Notes: generated by a model not told the origin, from the sequence alone. DNA of 64,000 nt from Neolewinella litorea (GCF_004803465.1 NZ_SRSF01000003.1:186001-250000); one strand, 5' to 3'. Positions 16,814 to 25,435 are shown, counted from the stretch's first letter. Program-made: numbers and translations.

Positions 16814-18661
16814 TTACTGGCCCTGGAAGAGCCGTTCCACTTCCTCGAGTTCGTACTTCACGTAGCACCGCTTTCCGTTGGGGGCCACCCGGGGTTGACC
16901 GCAGGCGAAGAGGCGATCAATGAGCGACCGCATCTCCGTGTCGTCAAGGGCCGTACCCCGCTTGATGGCCGCGGTGCGGGCCAGGGTGCGGGCCAGTCGC
17001 TCGTGGCCGTCGCTGCTCAGGTCGAGATTGTTTTTGTACTGTTGGAGCAGCTTTTCCAGCAGTTCCAATTCGTTGTTCCTGCCGGCCAGTTCGGCGGGAA
17101 TTCCCCGGACGATGAAGCTGCCCCCGCCGAAGGCTTCGAGGTCGAAACCGAGCTGGTTGAGTTCCGGCAGCAGGGAGGACATCAGGTCGGCGTCGGCGTG
17201 CGCCAGGTCGAGGGTCTGGGGGAATAGGGATGCCTGGGAGGCGGCCGGTTTCTCGCGGAGGGTAGTCAGGAAGTTTTCGTAGAGGATGCGCTCGTGGGCG
17301 GCTTGCTGGTCGACGAGCAGCCAGCCGCTCTTGATGGCGCTCACGATGTAGCGTTGGTGCAACTGGTAGGGGGCCCGCCCCTGGGCCGGTGGGGAGTCGT
17401 TCTCGTCTTCCCGGCCCATCCGGCTTTGCAGAACCTCACCGGTATCGGTATCGACCTCCACGCTGAGGTTGTCGTACAGTTTTTCCCAGTTGCGCAAGTT
17501 GCTGGCGTGGCGACCGGCTTCCGATCCGCCGGAGGGGGTGTGCGGCGTCTCGCGGTTCATTTTGCTCGGCAGTGCCTCGTCGGAATCGAGGGGCGAAACG
17601 TTCGGCTGCAGGGAGGTCCGGGAGGGAGAAAAGGGGTTGTCGGCTTCGAAATCGATGGTTGGCATTATGCTCGCGCGGCCCAGTCCGTGGCGGATGGTGG
17701 CCTTGAGGTAGTTGTAGATGAGCCGCTCGTCCTCAAACTTGATCTCCTGCTTGGTGGGGTGGACGTTGACGTCGATGCGCGCCGGGTCGATCTCCAGGAA
17801 GATGACGTAGAAGGGGTAGCTGTCCTTGCTCAGCAACTCATCGTAGGCCATTGTAACGGCGTGGTGCAGGTAGCTGCTGCGGATGTACCGGTCGTTGATG
17901 AAAAAGAACTGCCCGACCTTGCTTTTGCGGGCCGCTTCCGGCTTGCCGACGTAGCCGCCGATGCTGAGGACGTCGGTGGCCTCTTCGATGGGGACGAGCA
18001 GGTCGCGGTACTTCTTGCCGAACACCGCGATAATCCGTTGCCGCAGATTGCCGGCGGTAAGCGAGAGGTCCAGCCGGTCGTTCACGTGCAGGTCAAAGCG
18101 AATGGAAGGGTGCGCCAGGGCGATGCGGATATACTCCTCACGGATGTGGCGCAGTTCCACCGAGTCGCTTTTCAGAAAATTGCGGCGGGCCGGCACGTTG
18201 TAGAACAGGTTGCGCACGGACAGGCTCGTGCCCGGCGGGGCGGCGGCGGGCTCTTGCGTGATCACTTCGCTGCCTTCGATCACCAACCGGGTGCCGAGTT
18301 CGTCGGTGGCCCGACGGGTTTTCATTTCCACCTGGGCGATGGCTACTATACTGGCCAGCGCCTCGCCGCGGAAGCCCATGGTGTGCAGGGTGAAGAGGTC
18401 TTCGGCGGTGCGAAGCTTCGAGGTGGCGTGGCGCTCGAGCGACATGCGCGCGTCGGTTTCCGACATACCGCAGCCGTTGTCCGTTACCTGAATCAGCGTC
18501 TTGCCGGCGTCCTTGACGATGAGGTTGATCTCGTCGGCTCCGGCATCCACCGCGTTTTCCACCAGTTCCTTCACCACGCTGGCGGGGCGCTGAATGACTT
18601 CGCCGGCGGCGATCTGGTTGGCAATAGCGTCGGGGAGAAGCTGGACGAGGTTATCCGTCAT
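16814..18661 (-). CDS. mutL: DNA mismatch repair protein MutL
   Basis: The product is 615 residues, the usual length. The N-terminal GHKL ATPase motifs are visible: ENAVDAGA, DNGCGM and TMGFRGEALAS. The transducer domain carries PTKQEIKF. The C-terminal dimerisation domain contains DQQAAHERILYE, which fits the DQHA(X)2E(X)4E endonuclease motif except for His to Gln, and CGQPRVAPNGK near the end. MutL links MutS mismatch recognition to strand incision. A linker (about 340-420) is Ser/Pro-rich as usual. The gene follows a small membrane-protein gene by 43 bases and leads the two rhomboids. Confidence 0.97.
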   Translation of the reverse strand: MTDNLVQLLPDAIANQIAAGEVIQRPASVVKELVENAVDAGADEINLIVKDAGKTLIQVTDNGCGMSETDARMSLERHATSKLRTAEDLFTLHTMGFRGEALASIVAIAQVEMKTRRATDELGTRLVIEGSEVITQEPAAAPPGTSLSVRNLFYNVPARRNFLKSDSVELRHIREEYIRIALAHPSIRFDLHVNDRLDLSLTAGNLRQRIIAVFGKKYRDLLVPIEEATDVLSIGGYVGKPEAARKSKVGQFFFINDRYIRSSYLHHAVTMAYDELLSKDSYPFYVIFLEIDPARIDVNVHPTKQEIKFEDERLIYNYLKATIRHGLGRASIMPTIDFEADNPFSPSRTSLQPNVSPLDSDEALPSKMNRETPHTPSGGSEAGRHASNLRNWEKLYDNLSVEVDTDTGEVLQSRMGREDENDSPPAQGRAPYQLHQRYIVSAIKSGWLLVDQQAAHERILYENFLTTLREKPAASQASLFPQTLDLAHADADLMSSLLPELNQLGFDLEAFGGGSFIVRGIPAELAGRNNELELLEKLLQQYKNNLDLSSDGHERLARTLARTAAIKRGTALDDTEMRSLIDRLFACGQPRVAPNGKRCYVKYELEEVERLFQGQ

Positions 18662-18704
18662 AGCGGGGCATCAACGGTTGAGAGAAGGCACAAAGTAACA
18701 AAGA

Positions 18705-19025
18705 TTAGCCCAGCATCCGCTCCAGTTCCGGCATGTATACGTTGTACAGAATGTAGGTGATGATGACGAGCACCACCATGATGATCACCAGGCTGTAGTT
18801 GGATTTACGCACCCTTTCGTTGCGGTACCGTCCGGCGGCTTCGCCACCTGCTCCCTGGCGGAAGCCGCCGCGCAGTCGGGTCTTGATGCCTTCCACACCC
18901 CCGTTCTGCAGGGTCTCGATACGCATCCGCCGTTCTTCGGCTTCCTCCTTCTTGGGGTCCCAGTACCGGGGCTTGTAGGAGAATTGCTGATTCTTGGGGG
19001 TCTTGAAGAGGCGTAGGAAAGCCAT
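18705..19025 (-). CDS. Small conserved-looking single-pass membrane protein
   Basis: The product is 106 residues. The N-terminal two thirds are highly charged (KEEAEERRMRIETL, Arg/Gly-rich middle), and one transmembrane helix lies at about 78-97 (SLVIIMVVLVIITYILYNVY), leaving a short tail. Short proteins of this layout commonly precede mutL in Bacteroidota. No enzymatic motif is visible. It starts the minus-strand mutL-rhomboid run and lies opposite the DUF6702 gene across a 215-base intergenic region. Confidence 0.75.
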   Translation of the reverse strand: MAFLRLFKTPKNQQFSYKPRYWDPKKEEAEERRMRIETLQNGGVEGIKTRLRGGFRQGAGGEAAGRYRNERVRKSNYSLVIIMVVLVIITYILYNVYMPELERMLG

Positions 19026-19110
19026 GCGCGCGGTGTTTTATTGGTCAAAATAACGTTTCCGGTAAAGAAAAGATGCAGGCGCGCTGCGGGGTGGCGGTGG
19101 CCGGATGGTG

Positions 19111-19141
19111 AGTGGTCCGACGATTTAATGGTCGGACCACT
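19111..19141. repeat. Perfect 11-bp inverted repeat with an extra half-site between divergent genes
   Basis: The arms AGTGGTCCGAC and GTCGGACCACT flank a 9-base AT-rich spacer. Directly after it, 19142-19156 carries a further partial copy (GTCGTCCGACCACT). It lies midway between the divergent genes starting at 19025 and 19241. It could be a regulator operator, a transcript hairpin or a REP-like element; no T-run follows, so a terminator is less likely. Confidence 0.6.
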
Positions 19142-19240
19142 TGGTCGTCCGACCACTGAGCGGACGGACGAGGTGGTACCACAGAGCAACCCTCCGCCCG
19201 CTTAATCGGTTACCTTGGTACCCCCGAAACACCATTCGAG

Positions 19241-19726
19241 ATGAATCTATTCCTCATTCTGCTATTCCTGATCAGCCCCACGGCGCACGACTACCACGTA
19301 TCCAAAACCAACGTCCGCTACGTAGCCGAACGCGGGCAGGTACAGGTGGAAATGCAGGTCTTCGTGGACGATCTGGAAGACGCGCTCGCCGATGCCGGTG
19401 CCCCCCGCCTGGATATCGGCACCCCCGACCAGCACCCCGACACCGACCGCTACCTTACCGCCTACCTGGAAAAGCACTTCCAGATCCAGTGGAACGATAA
19501 GGCCCTGCCGGTACAACTGGTCGGTTACGAATTGGAAGACGATATGCACGGGCTGTGGATTTACCTGGTGGCGGACGAAGTGGCCGACCCCCAGGGCATC
19601 ACGGTGCAGAACAGCGTACTGACCGAGTACTACGCCGACCAGAAAAATATCGTCAAGTTGTTCAACGGCCAGCAGCGCCTGGCCACCCTTCTTATGGACC
19701 GCAACCGGCCGGCCGGTACTTATTGA
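19241..19726 (+). CDS. DUF6702-family exported protein
   Basis: The product is 161 residues with a short signal peptide (MNLFLILLFLISPTAHDYHVS). The mature beta-rich domain (KTNVRYVAERGQVQVEMQVF, LVGYELEDDMHGLWIYL) and the terminal LFNGQQRLATLLMD match the DUF6702 pattern of Bacteroidota periplasmic proteins of unknown function. It starts with ATG just after the divergent intergenic region. A MoxR-type ATPase gene follows 49 bases downstream on the same strand. Confidence 0.75.
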   Translation: MNLFLILLFLISPTAHDYHVSKTNVRYVAERGQVQVEMQVFVDDLEDALADAGAPRLDIGTPDQHPDTDRYLTAYLEKHFQIQWNDKALPVQLVGYELEDDMHGLWIYLVADEVADPQGITVQNSVLTEYYADQKNIVKLFNGQQRLATLLMDRNRPAGTY

Positions 19727-19775
19727 TGCGCGGCCATTGCCACCCGCTACCTTTACCGCCGGAGCCACCCACCGT

Positions 19776-20852
19776 ATGACCGAAGCAGAAATTCTCCGCC
19801 CCCACGCCGAAGTAGCCTACGCCCACGAACTCCGTGCCCTGGAGGCCCATGACACCGGCGTGCGCCCCACCGGCTGGCGCCTCAGTCCGAAAGCGGTAGT
19901 ACGCTACATCGTTGGGTATACCCTCCCGGACGGGACCGAGATCACCACCAAGTACTTCGGCGATCGCCGCCTGATCGAGGTGGCGGTGGCCAGTCTGGTC
20001 ACCGACCGTGCCCTGCTGCTCGTCGGGGTGCCCGGTACGGCCAAGACCTGGCTCAGCGAACACCTGACGGCCGCCATCAGCGGCGATTCCACATTGCTGG
20101 TGCAGGGTACGGCGGGCATGAGCGAGGATGCCCTGCGGTACGGCTGGAACTACGCCCGCCTGCTGGCCGAGGGTCCGAGTGAAGCGGCCCTGGTGCCCTC
20201 ACCCGTGATGGTGGGCATGCGCGAAGGCAAACTGGTGCGGATCGAGGAGCTTACCCGCGTTCCCAGCGACGTGCAGGACGCCCTCATCACCGTGCTGTCG
20301 GAAAAAATACTGCCCATCCCCGAGCTGAACCGCGAAACCCAGGCCCGGCGGGGTTTCAACGTCATCGCCACCGCCAACGACCGCGACCGGGGGGTCAACG
20401 AATTATCGAGCGCCCTGCGCCGCCGCTTCAATACCGTAGTGATGCCCCTGCCGGCCACCCTGGAAGAAGAGGTACGCATTGTCGTCGACCGAAGCCGGGC
20501 CGCCGCTGAACGCATGCAGCTTCCGCCCGTGATGCAGGATGCCGCCGCCGAGATCACGAAGTTGGTCACCATCTTCCGGGAACTCCGCAACGGCCGCACC
20601 GAGGACGGCCGTACCCAGCTCAAATCGCCCAGTTCGACCCTGTCTACCGCCGAGGCGATCTCGGTCGTCAACCAGAGCCGGGCCCTCAGTTACCACTTCG
20701 GCAACGGCGACATCGAAACCGAACACCTGGCCGCCAGTCTCTCCGGAGCGGTAGTCAAGGAGCCCGAGCAGGACGGCGCCGTCTGGCGGGAGTACCTCGA
20801 CGTGGTGGTCCGCAACCGTAAAGGTTGGGAAGACCTCTACGCCGCACTGTAG
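19776..20852 (+). CDS. MoxR-type AAA+ ATPase, YehL-like, without its usual partner genes
   Basis: The product is 358 residues. I chose the ATG at 19776 because the 13 codons upstream are low-complexity. Walker A is GVPGTAKT at 84-91. The Walker B region reads KLVRIEELT, with Glu-Glu in place of Asp-Glu. The sensor region includes FNVIATANDRDRGVNELSSALRRRF. The wording around EGPSEAALVPSPV and the lid matches the YehL branch of MoxR ATPases, which usually sits with DUF5682, vWA and SWIM-type genes. None of those genes is present next to it here. The likely role is remodelling of a partner complex. Confidence 0.8.
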   Translation: MTEAEILRPHAEVAYAHELRALEAHDTGVRPTGWRLSPKAVVRYIVGYTLPDGTEITTKYFGDRRLIEVAVASLVTDRALLLVGVPGTAKTWLSEHLTAAISGDSTLLVQGTAGMSEDALRYGWNYARLLAEGPSEAALVPSPVMVGMREGKLVRIEELTRVPSDVQDALITVLSEKILPIPELNRETQARRGFNVIATANDRDRGVNELSSALRRRFNTVVMPLPATLEEEVRIVVDRSRAAAERMQLPPVMQDAAAEITKLVTIFRELRNGRTEDGRTQLKSPSSTLSTAEAISVVNQSRALSYHFGNGDIETEHLAASLSGAVVKEPEQDGAVWREYLDVVVRNRKGWEDLYAAL

Positions 20853-20914
20853 CGGGCGGATTGCACACCGTAGATCAGCAGCGCGAAGACCCCACCATAA
20901 AAAACCGGACTGAT

Positions 20915-21042
20915 TACCTTTGCGTTCCCCAAACCGACACCTGCCCGAACCGACTGCGGCGGCAGGACCTTCAACAAAGGGGAACCCGGTTCCACCATCA
21001 TTTGGCGAAGCCCGCAATGGAGCGATAGCCCACTAATTATCT
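20915..21042 (+). promoter_or_regulatory. Promoter -7 box and structured leader of metF
   Basis: TACCTTTG at 20915-20922 matches the TAnnTTTG -7 box; no clear TTG lies at the -33 spacing. The leader of about 115 bases contains a hairpin of CTGCC (20941-20945) with GGCAG (20961-20965), then GGGAACCCGGTTCC and CCCGCAATGG blocks. The order resembles parts of a cobalamin-type riboswitch core but the match is incomplete. A regulatory leader is plausible; its ligand is not established. Confidence 0.35.
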
Positions 21043-22005
21043 ATGCGCGTCACCGAACACTTTGAACGGGCCAACGGCCAGACCCTCCTTAGCTTTGAAG
21101 TACTTCCCCCCCTCAAGGGCGGCAGTATGCAGGCCATCTTCGATACCCTGGATCCGCTGATGGAGTTCGAGCCCCCCTTCATTGACGTCACCTACCACCG
21201 GGAGGAGTACGTCTACAAGAAGCGCCCCAGCGGCTACTACGAGAAAACCGCCATTCGCAAGCGGCCGGGGACGGTCGGCATCTGCGCGGCCATCATGCAC
21301 CGCTACGGCGTCGACGCCGTTCCCCACCTGCTGTGCGGGGGCTTCACCAAGCAGGACACCGAAAATGCCCTCATCGACCTGGCCTTCCTGGACGTGCAGA
21401 ACGTACTGGCCCTGCGCGGCGACGCCCGCAAGTTCGAAGGGAAGTTCGTGCCGGAAAAGGAAGGCCACCACTACGCCTGCGAACTGGTAGGGCAGATCGT
21501 GGACATGAACAACGGACATTACCTCGACGAGCTCATCAAGGACGAGCACGCCAGCAAGACCAATTTCTGCATTGGCGTGGCCGGCTACCCCGAGAAGCAC
21601 TTTGAAGCCGCCAACCTGGAGCACGACCTGCGCTACGTGAAATCCAAGGTGGAAGCCGGCGCCGACTACATTGTCACCCAGATGTTCTTCGACAATCAGA
21701 AGTACTTCGACTACGTCGACGCCTGCCGCAAGGTGGGTATCAACGTACCTATTGTACCCGGCCTGAAACCGATCACCAAGCTGTACCAGCTGAACGCCCT
21801 GCCCCGGATGTTCCACATCGACCTGCCGGACGATCTCGTCACGGCCATGACCAAGGCCAAGGACGCGGAGGCCCGCGTACAGGTCGGGATCGAATGGTGT
21901 ACCGCCCAGAGCAAGGAACTCAAGGAACGCGGCGTACCCTGCCTCCACTACTACACCATGGGCGACAGCTCCACCATCAAAGCAATCGCCGAGCAGGTGG
22001 CTTAA
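21043..22005 (+). CDS. metF: Methylenetetrahydrofolate reductase
   Basis: The product is 320 residues, normal for the bacterial FAD-dependent enzyme, which reduces 5,10-methylene-THF to 5-methyl-THF for methionine synthesis in the cytosol. Family motifs visible are SFEVLPPLKGG near the start, FIDVTYHREEY, ALRGDARK and the FAD/substrate block GADYIVTQMFFDN. The TIM-barrel pattern runs throughout. It is preceded by a leader with possible regulatory structure and followed by a tRNA gene with its own promoter, so it is probably monocistronic. Confidence 0.97.
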   Translation: MRVTEHFERANGQTLLSFEVLPPLKGGSMQAIFDTLDPLMEFEPPFIDVTYHREEYVYKKRPSGYYEKTAIRKRPGTVGICAAIMHRYGVDAVPHLLCGGFTKQDTENALIDLAFLDVQNVLALRGDARKFEGKFVPEKEGHHYACELVGQIVDMNNGHYLDELIKDEHASKTNFCIGVAGYPEKHFEAANLEHDLRYVKSKVEAGADYIVTQMFFDNQKYFDYVDACRKVGINVPIVPGLKPITKLYQLNALPRMFHIDLPDDLVTAMTKAKDAEARVQVGIEWCTAQSKELKERGVPCLHYYTMGDSSTIKAIAEQVA

Positions 22006-22023
22006 AAGGATTCCCCGCAAACG

Positions 22024-22053
22024 TTGCAAGTTTGGCCAAAGCCCGTATATTTG
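22024..22053 (+). promoter_or_regulatory. Bacteroidota-type promoter for the tRNA gene
   Basis: TTG at 22024-22026, 19 bases, then TATATTTG at 22046-22053, an exact TAnnTTTG. Transcription would start about 22060, a dozen bases before the tRNA. Spacing and sequence both fit the consensus. Confidence 0.7.
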
Positions 22054-22072
22054 CGGCCGCTTCTGGCAAAAT

Positions 22073-22146
22073 GGCGCGGTAGCTCAGCCGGTTAGAGCGC
22101 AGGATTCATAATCCTGAGGTCGGGTGTTCGAGTCACCCTCGCGCTA
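22073..22146 (+). tRNA. tRNA with CAU anticodon (elongator Met or Ile2)
   Basis: The 74 bases fold as a full cloverleaf. The 7-bp acceptor stem (22073-22079 with 22139-22145) has G-U pairs at each end. The D stem is GCTC/GAGC, the anticodon stem CAGGA/TCCTG, and the loop TTCATAA carries CAT at 22107-22109. The T stem is GGGTG/CACCC with loop TTCGAGT. The discriminator is A and CCA is not encoded. The anticodon stem lacks three GC pairs, so it is not the initiator; Met and lysidine-modified Ile2 cannot be separated by eye. Confidence 0.93.
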
Positions 22147-22151
22147 CAATA

Positions 22152-22190
22152 AAAGGACCTCTCCGAATTCGGAGAGGTCCTTTATTTTTT
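22152..22190. terminator. Strong intrinsic terminator after the tRNA
   Basis: A perfect 32-base palindrome (arms starting AAAGGACCTCTCCG) is followed by TTATTTTTT. It ends the tRNA transcript and, being symmetrical with an A-run on the left, can also serve the NIPSNAP gene arriving on the minus strand. Confidence 0.9.
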
Positions 22191-22230
22191 AACCTCGAGG
22201 CAAATATCAGTTGTCACCGAGCCATGCCCA

Positions 22231-22995
22231 TCAGGCGGGCACCAGGAAGGTGCGCTGAATATTGGACACCGAATTGGCGAACTCCGGCAGCACCTTGATC
22301 CGGTTCCATTCGGGGTGGGCGCCGAACTTGGCCCAGTTGGCGTCGCGCTCTTCCATGTCATCGAATTGGAGGAGGTAAGCCAGGGCGGGGCGGTGGGGCC
22401 CGGCGATCAGGTTACCGTAGAAGACGGCATCCAGATCGGTGTCCTTGAATATCTCCAACTCGTGGTCGTTGAACATGCGAATCTTGCGGCGCACGGCGTC
22501 TTCGGAGTAGCCTTCGTATACCCGCAGTTCGAACAGCCCGGCGTTCGGGTCGGTGCCGATTGACTGCGGCATCCCGGCGAAGGCCTCAAGCAGCCACGAG
22601 GTGAAGCGGGTGTAAATCGGCTTGTCGGACGTCACGGCATCGTACTCCTGGGCGGCCTTTTGGTATACCTCGTCGTCGGTCAGCGACTGCCCGGCCACGA
22701 AGGTGGCCGCATCGGGGAAGCTGATCATCACGTGAAGCTTCGCGGGGTTGGGGTTGCCGTATTCGTGGAAGAGGGCAAACTGGGTTGCTCCCTTGCGCAG
22801 CAGGGCGGGGTAGAGGGCGTTGGTGAGGTAATCGCGCAGCAGTCCTTCGTTGCCGCCGAAGTTCATCTCGTAGATGCGCCACTCGATGATCTCGCTACCG
22901 GCTGCGGACTGAGGTCGGCTTACCGCACCCAGCTGGCTTCCGGCCACGGCCATGGCACCTGCGGCACCCGCCTTGATGAAATTTCGTCTTTGCAT
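22231..22995 (-). CDS. NIPSNAP-family protein with Tat signal
   Basis: The product is 254 residues. The N-terminus MQRRNFIKAGAAGA has a twin-arginine motif and hydrophobic stretch, predicting folded export. Two tandem ferredoxin-like NIPSNAP units follow: one from about 38 (IEWRIYEMNF) to 130 and one from about 150 (LFELRVYEGYSED) to the end (WNRIKVLPEFANSV). NIPSNAP domains occur in many Bacteroidota secreted proteins; the biochemical role is unclear. It is monocistronic, with a terminator just beyond its stop. Confidence 0.85.
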   Translation of the reverse strand: MQRRNFIKAGAAGAMAVAGSQLGAVSRPQSAAGSEIIEWRIYEMNFGGNEGLLRDYLTNALYPALLRKGATQFALFHEYGNPNPAKLHVMISFPDAATFVAGQSLTDDEVYQKAAQEYDAVTSDKPIYTRFTSWLLEAFAGMPQSIGTDPNAGLFELRVYEGYSEDAVRRKIRMFNDHELEIFKDTDLDAVFYGNLIAGPHRPALAYLLQFDDMEERDANWAKFGAHPEWNRIKVLPEFANSVSNIQRTFLVPA

Positions 22996-23106
22996 GGTTG
23001 ATCTTTTTCGGAAAGATAGAACTTCTGAGCCGGCCGGCGACTATACCATCATCGGGACACCTCCCCCGGGAACCCGCCCTTCCCCTAAAACTTAAAAGTA
23101 GCCACC

Positions 23107-24378
23107 GTGCAGCACCCCGACTGGTCCAAAAGCGCCGTCCTCTACCAGATCAACACCCGTCAGTTCACCCCCGAGGGAACTTTCCGCGCCGCCACCGCGC
23201 AACTGCCCCGCCTGCGTCAGTTGGGAGTGGATATCCTATGGCTTATGCCCGTTCAGCCTATCGGCGAAAAGAACCGCAAGGGGGAACTCGGTAGTCCTTA
23301 CTCGGTCCGCGATTACTACGGCGTGAATCCGGAATTCGGCACCCTCGACGACCTGAAGGACTTCGTCCGCCACGCCCACGAACAGGGCTTCAAGGTCATC
23401 CTCGACTGGGTAGCCAACCACACGGCCTGGGACAATGTGCTCGTGGAGCAGCACCCGGAATGGTACTCACGGGATTACAAGGGCGATTTTCGGCCCACGC
23501 CCTGGTGGGACTGGTCGGACATCATCGACCTCGACTATCGAATCCCGGAATTGCGGGCCTATATGCGCGAGGTCATGGAGTGGTGGGTACGCGAAGTCGA
23601 TATCGACGGCTACCGCTGCGACGTGGCGGGCTACGTGCCGGTAGACTTTTGGGAGGAAGTGCGCCGCAGCCTCGACGAGATCAAGCCCGTTTTCATGCTG
23701 GCCGAGTGGGAGAGCCGCGACCTGCACCGGGCCGCCTTCGACGCCACCTACGCCTGGAGCTGGCACGAGACCCTTCACCGCATCACCCACGGCAAGGATG
23801 GGGTAGGGGCGCTCTTCGTCTACTACTCCTGGAACGAGCGCGCCTGGCCGGAAGACGCCATGCGCCTGGCCTTCACCGACAACCACGACAAAAATGCCTG
23901 GGAAGGCACCATGTACGAGATGCTGGGCGACGGGCTCGAGGCAGCCATCGCCCTATCCTTCATCGGCGAGGGTATTCCCCTGATTCACAACGGACAGGAA
24001 GCGGGGCTCGACAAGCGTCTGGCCTTCTTCAGCCGCGACCCGATCGAGTGGAAGGAACACCCCTTTGCTGAGCTCTTTGCCCGCCTCAGCGCACTAAAAA
24101 AGGAGCATTCCGCGCTGGCGAATGCTCCCTGGGGGGCCACGATGATTCGGGTCCCCAACAATTATGAGTCCGAGGTGCTGAGCTTCGTTCGCCAGGACGA
24201 GAACGGCAAAGTCTTCGCCATCTTCAATTTTTGCGGCGAGGCGCGGGTGCTCCGCTTTTCCGAACGGCTGTATCCGGGGGTTTACACCGACGGCATCACC
24301 GGCCGGCAGGAGGAAATCTCAGTAGACGAAGACGTGGCCATGCAGCCCTGGGGGTGGCGGGTCCTCATCGGGGCCTAG
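23107..24378 (+). CDS. Alpha-amylase family (GH13) glycoside hydrolase
   Basis: The product is 423 residues from a GTG start; no signal peptide, so it is predicted cytosolic. The GH13 barrel shows VILDWVANHTA (region I), nucleophile Asp172 in GYRCDVAG, acid/base Glu200 in LAEWE, and the transition-state Asp261 in DNHDKNAW. A C-terminal beta-sandwich follows (EVLSFVRQDENGKVFAIFNF). It is short for the family, consistent with a maltooligosaccharide-degrading enzyme rather than a branching enzyme. It appears monocistronic, with a hairpin just after the stop. Confidence 0.93.
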   Translation: MQHPDWSKSAVLYQINTRQFTPEGTFRAATAQLPRLRQLGVDILWLMPVQPIGEKNRKGELGSPYSVRDYYGVNPEFGTLDDLKDFVRHAHEQGFKVILDWVANHTAWDNVLVEQHPEWYSRDYKGDFRPTPWWDWSDIIDLDYRIPELRAYMREVMEWWVREVDIDGYRCDVAGYVPVDFWEEVRRSLDEIKPVFMLAEWESRDLHRAAFDATYAWSWHETLHRITHGKDGVGALFVYYSWNERAWPEDAMRLAFTDNHDKNAWEGTMYEMLGDGLEAAIALSFIGEGIPLIHNGQEAGLDKRLAFFSRDPIEWKEHPFAELFARLSALKKEHSALANAPWGATMIRVPNNYESEVLSFVRQDENGKVFAIFNFCGEARVLRFSERLYPGVYTDGITGRQEEISVDEDVAMQPWGWRVLIGA

Positions 24379-24385
24379 GCCATTG

Positions 24386-24423
24386 GGTCATCGGGGAAGA
24401 TTTTACAAGCTGCCCCGATGACC
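24386..24423. terminator. Hairpin between convergent genes, probable bidirectional terminator
   Basis: GGTCATCGGGG and CCCCGATGACC form an 11-bp stem with a 16-base loop between the ends of the GH13 and aldo/keto reductase genes. There is no long T-run on either side, so this is a placement-based call. Confidence 0.5.
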
Positions 24424-24436
24424 GCCGGGCCGTAGG

Positions 24437-25300
24437 TCAGACCAGTTCGTCCAGTGTACGTACGTCCTCTTCCTCAAGCTCAATCGATGCGGCCCGGGTG
24501 TTTTCCCTGAGGTGGTCGACGGAGCTCGTGCCCGGGATGGGCAGGATATTATCGCTGTGCGCCAGCAACCAGGCGATGGCGATCTGGTAAACACTGCTGT
24601 CGTACTTTTTGGCGATTCGCTGGAGGTCCTGGTTTTCCAGTGCTCCGGCATCCAAGGGGTACCAGGGGATAAAGGCGATGTTGTTTTCGCGCGTCCAGGC
24701 GACCTCATCCTCCCATTGCCGGTCGGTGAGGCTGTACTTGTTCTGTACGCTTACCACCTCAAAGTGCTCTTGGGCTTGCTTGATCTGGTCTACGTTGACC
24801 TCCGAAAGTCCGAGGTGACGGATCAGGCCCTGTTGCTGGAGTTCGGCCAGTTTGCCGAGGAATTCGTCGGCGGGCACCTTCTCGTCGAAGCGGTGGAGTT
24901 GATACAGGTCGATGCGTTCGAGTTTCAGCCGTTTAAGACTGCCCTTCAGGGCGGCTTCCAGGTGTTCGGGGCGGCCGTTCACGGGCCACTGGTTGGGTCC
25001 GGTACGTTCCAGCCCGCCCTTGGTGGCCACCAGTAATCCTTCGGGGTAGGGGTGCAGGGCTTCGGCGATGAGTTCCTCGGAAATGTTGGGCCCGTAACTG
25101 TCGGCCGTATCGATGAAATTGATGCCGAGATCCTGGGTGGCTTTCAGTACCCGGATGGCTTCGGCCCGGTCCTTGGGCGGACCCCAGATTCCGTCTCCGG
25201 TGATGCGCATGGCCCCGTATCCGAGGCGGTTGATGGTCAGGTCTCCGCCCAGGGTATAGGTACCCGATTGCGCGGCAATGTTGTTTTGCGTACTTAACAT
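24437..25300 (-). CDS. Aldo/keto reductase family oxidoreductase
   Basis: The product is 287 residues from the ATG at 25300; the upstream in-frame extension (Arg-rich) was rejected because it overlaps the preceding terminator. The catalytic tetrad is visible: Asp and Tyr in IDTADSYGPN, Lys in LVATKGG and His in YQLHRFD. The barrel ends with ILPIPGTSSVDHLREN, the NADPH-binding segment. It reduces aldehydes or ketones with NADPH in the cytosol; the substrate is not predictable. It lies behind a strong terminator and so has its own promoter. Confidence 0.92.
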   Translation of the reverse strand: MLSTQNNIAAQSGTYTLGGDLTINRLGYGAMRITGDGIWGPPKDRAEAIRVLKATQDLGINFIDTADSYGPNISEELIAEALHPYPEGLLVATKGGLERTGPNQWPVNGRPEHLEAALKGSLKRLKLERIDLYQLHRFDEKVPADEFLGKLAELQQQGLIRHLGLSEVNVDQIKQAQEHFEVVSVQNKYSLTDRQWEDEVAWTRENNIAFIPWYPLDAGALENQDLQRIAKKYDSSVYQIAIAWLLAHSDNILPIPGTSSVDHLRENTRAASIELEEEDVRTLDELV

Positions 25301-25353
25301 ACTAAAGTTTGATAGTTTAAAAATGCACGAGGACGCTGCCGGGGCGTAATCAT

Positions 25354-25405
25354 AAAAAAACCCGGCGCGCGCTCTCCTTTGGTAACGGGAGAGCACGCGC
25401 CGGGT
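25354..25405 (-). terminator. Intrinsic terminator of the large haem lipoprotein gene
   Basis: Read on the minus strand, AACCCGGCGCG and CGCGCCGGGTT arms form a long GC stem ending in seven T residues. It lies just after the stop at 25436. Confidence 0.9.
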
Positions 25406-25435
25406 TCTTGAAGGTGCCGGCTTGCCGGTATGCGT

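Noticed and set aside
17294-18760. Long plus-strand frame (488 codons) opposite mutL
   Set aside because: It is the antisense shadow of a GC-rich gene whose product is clearly MutL; its own sequence shows no family pattern.
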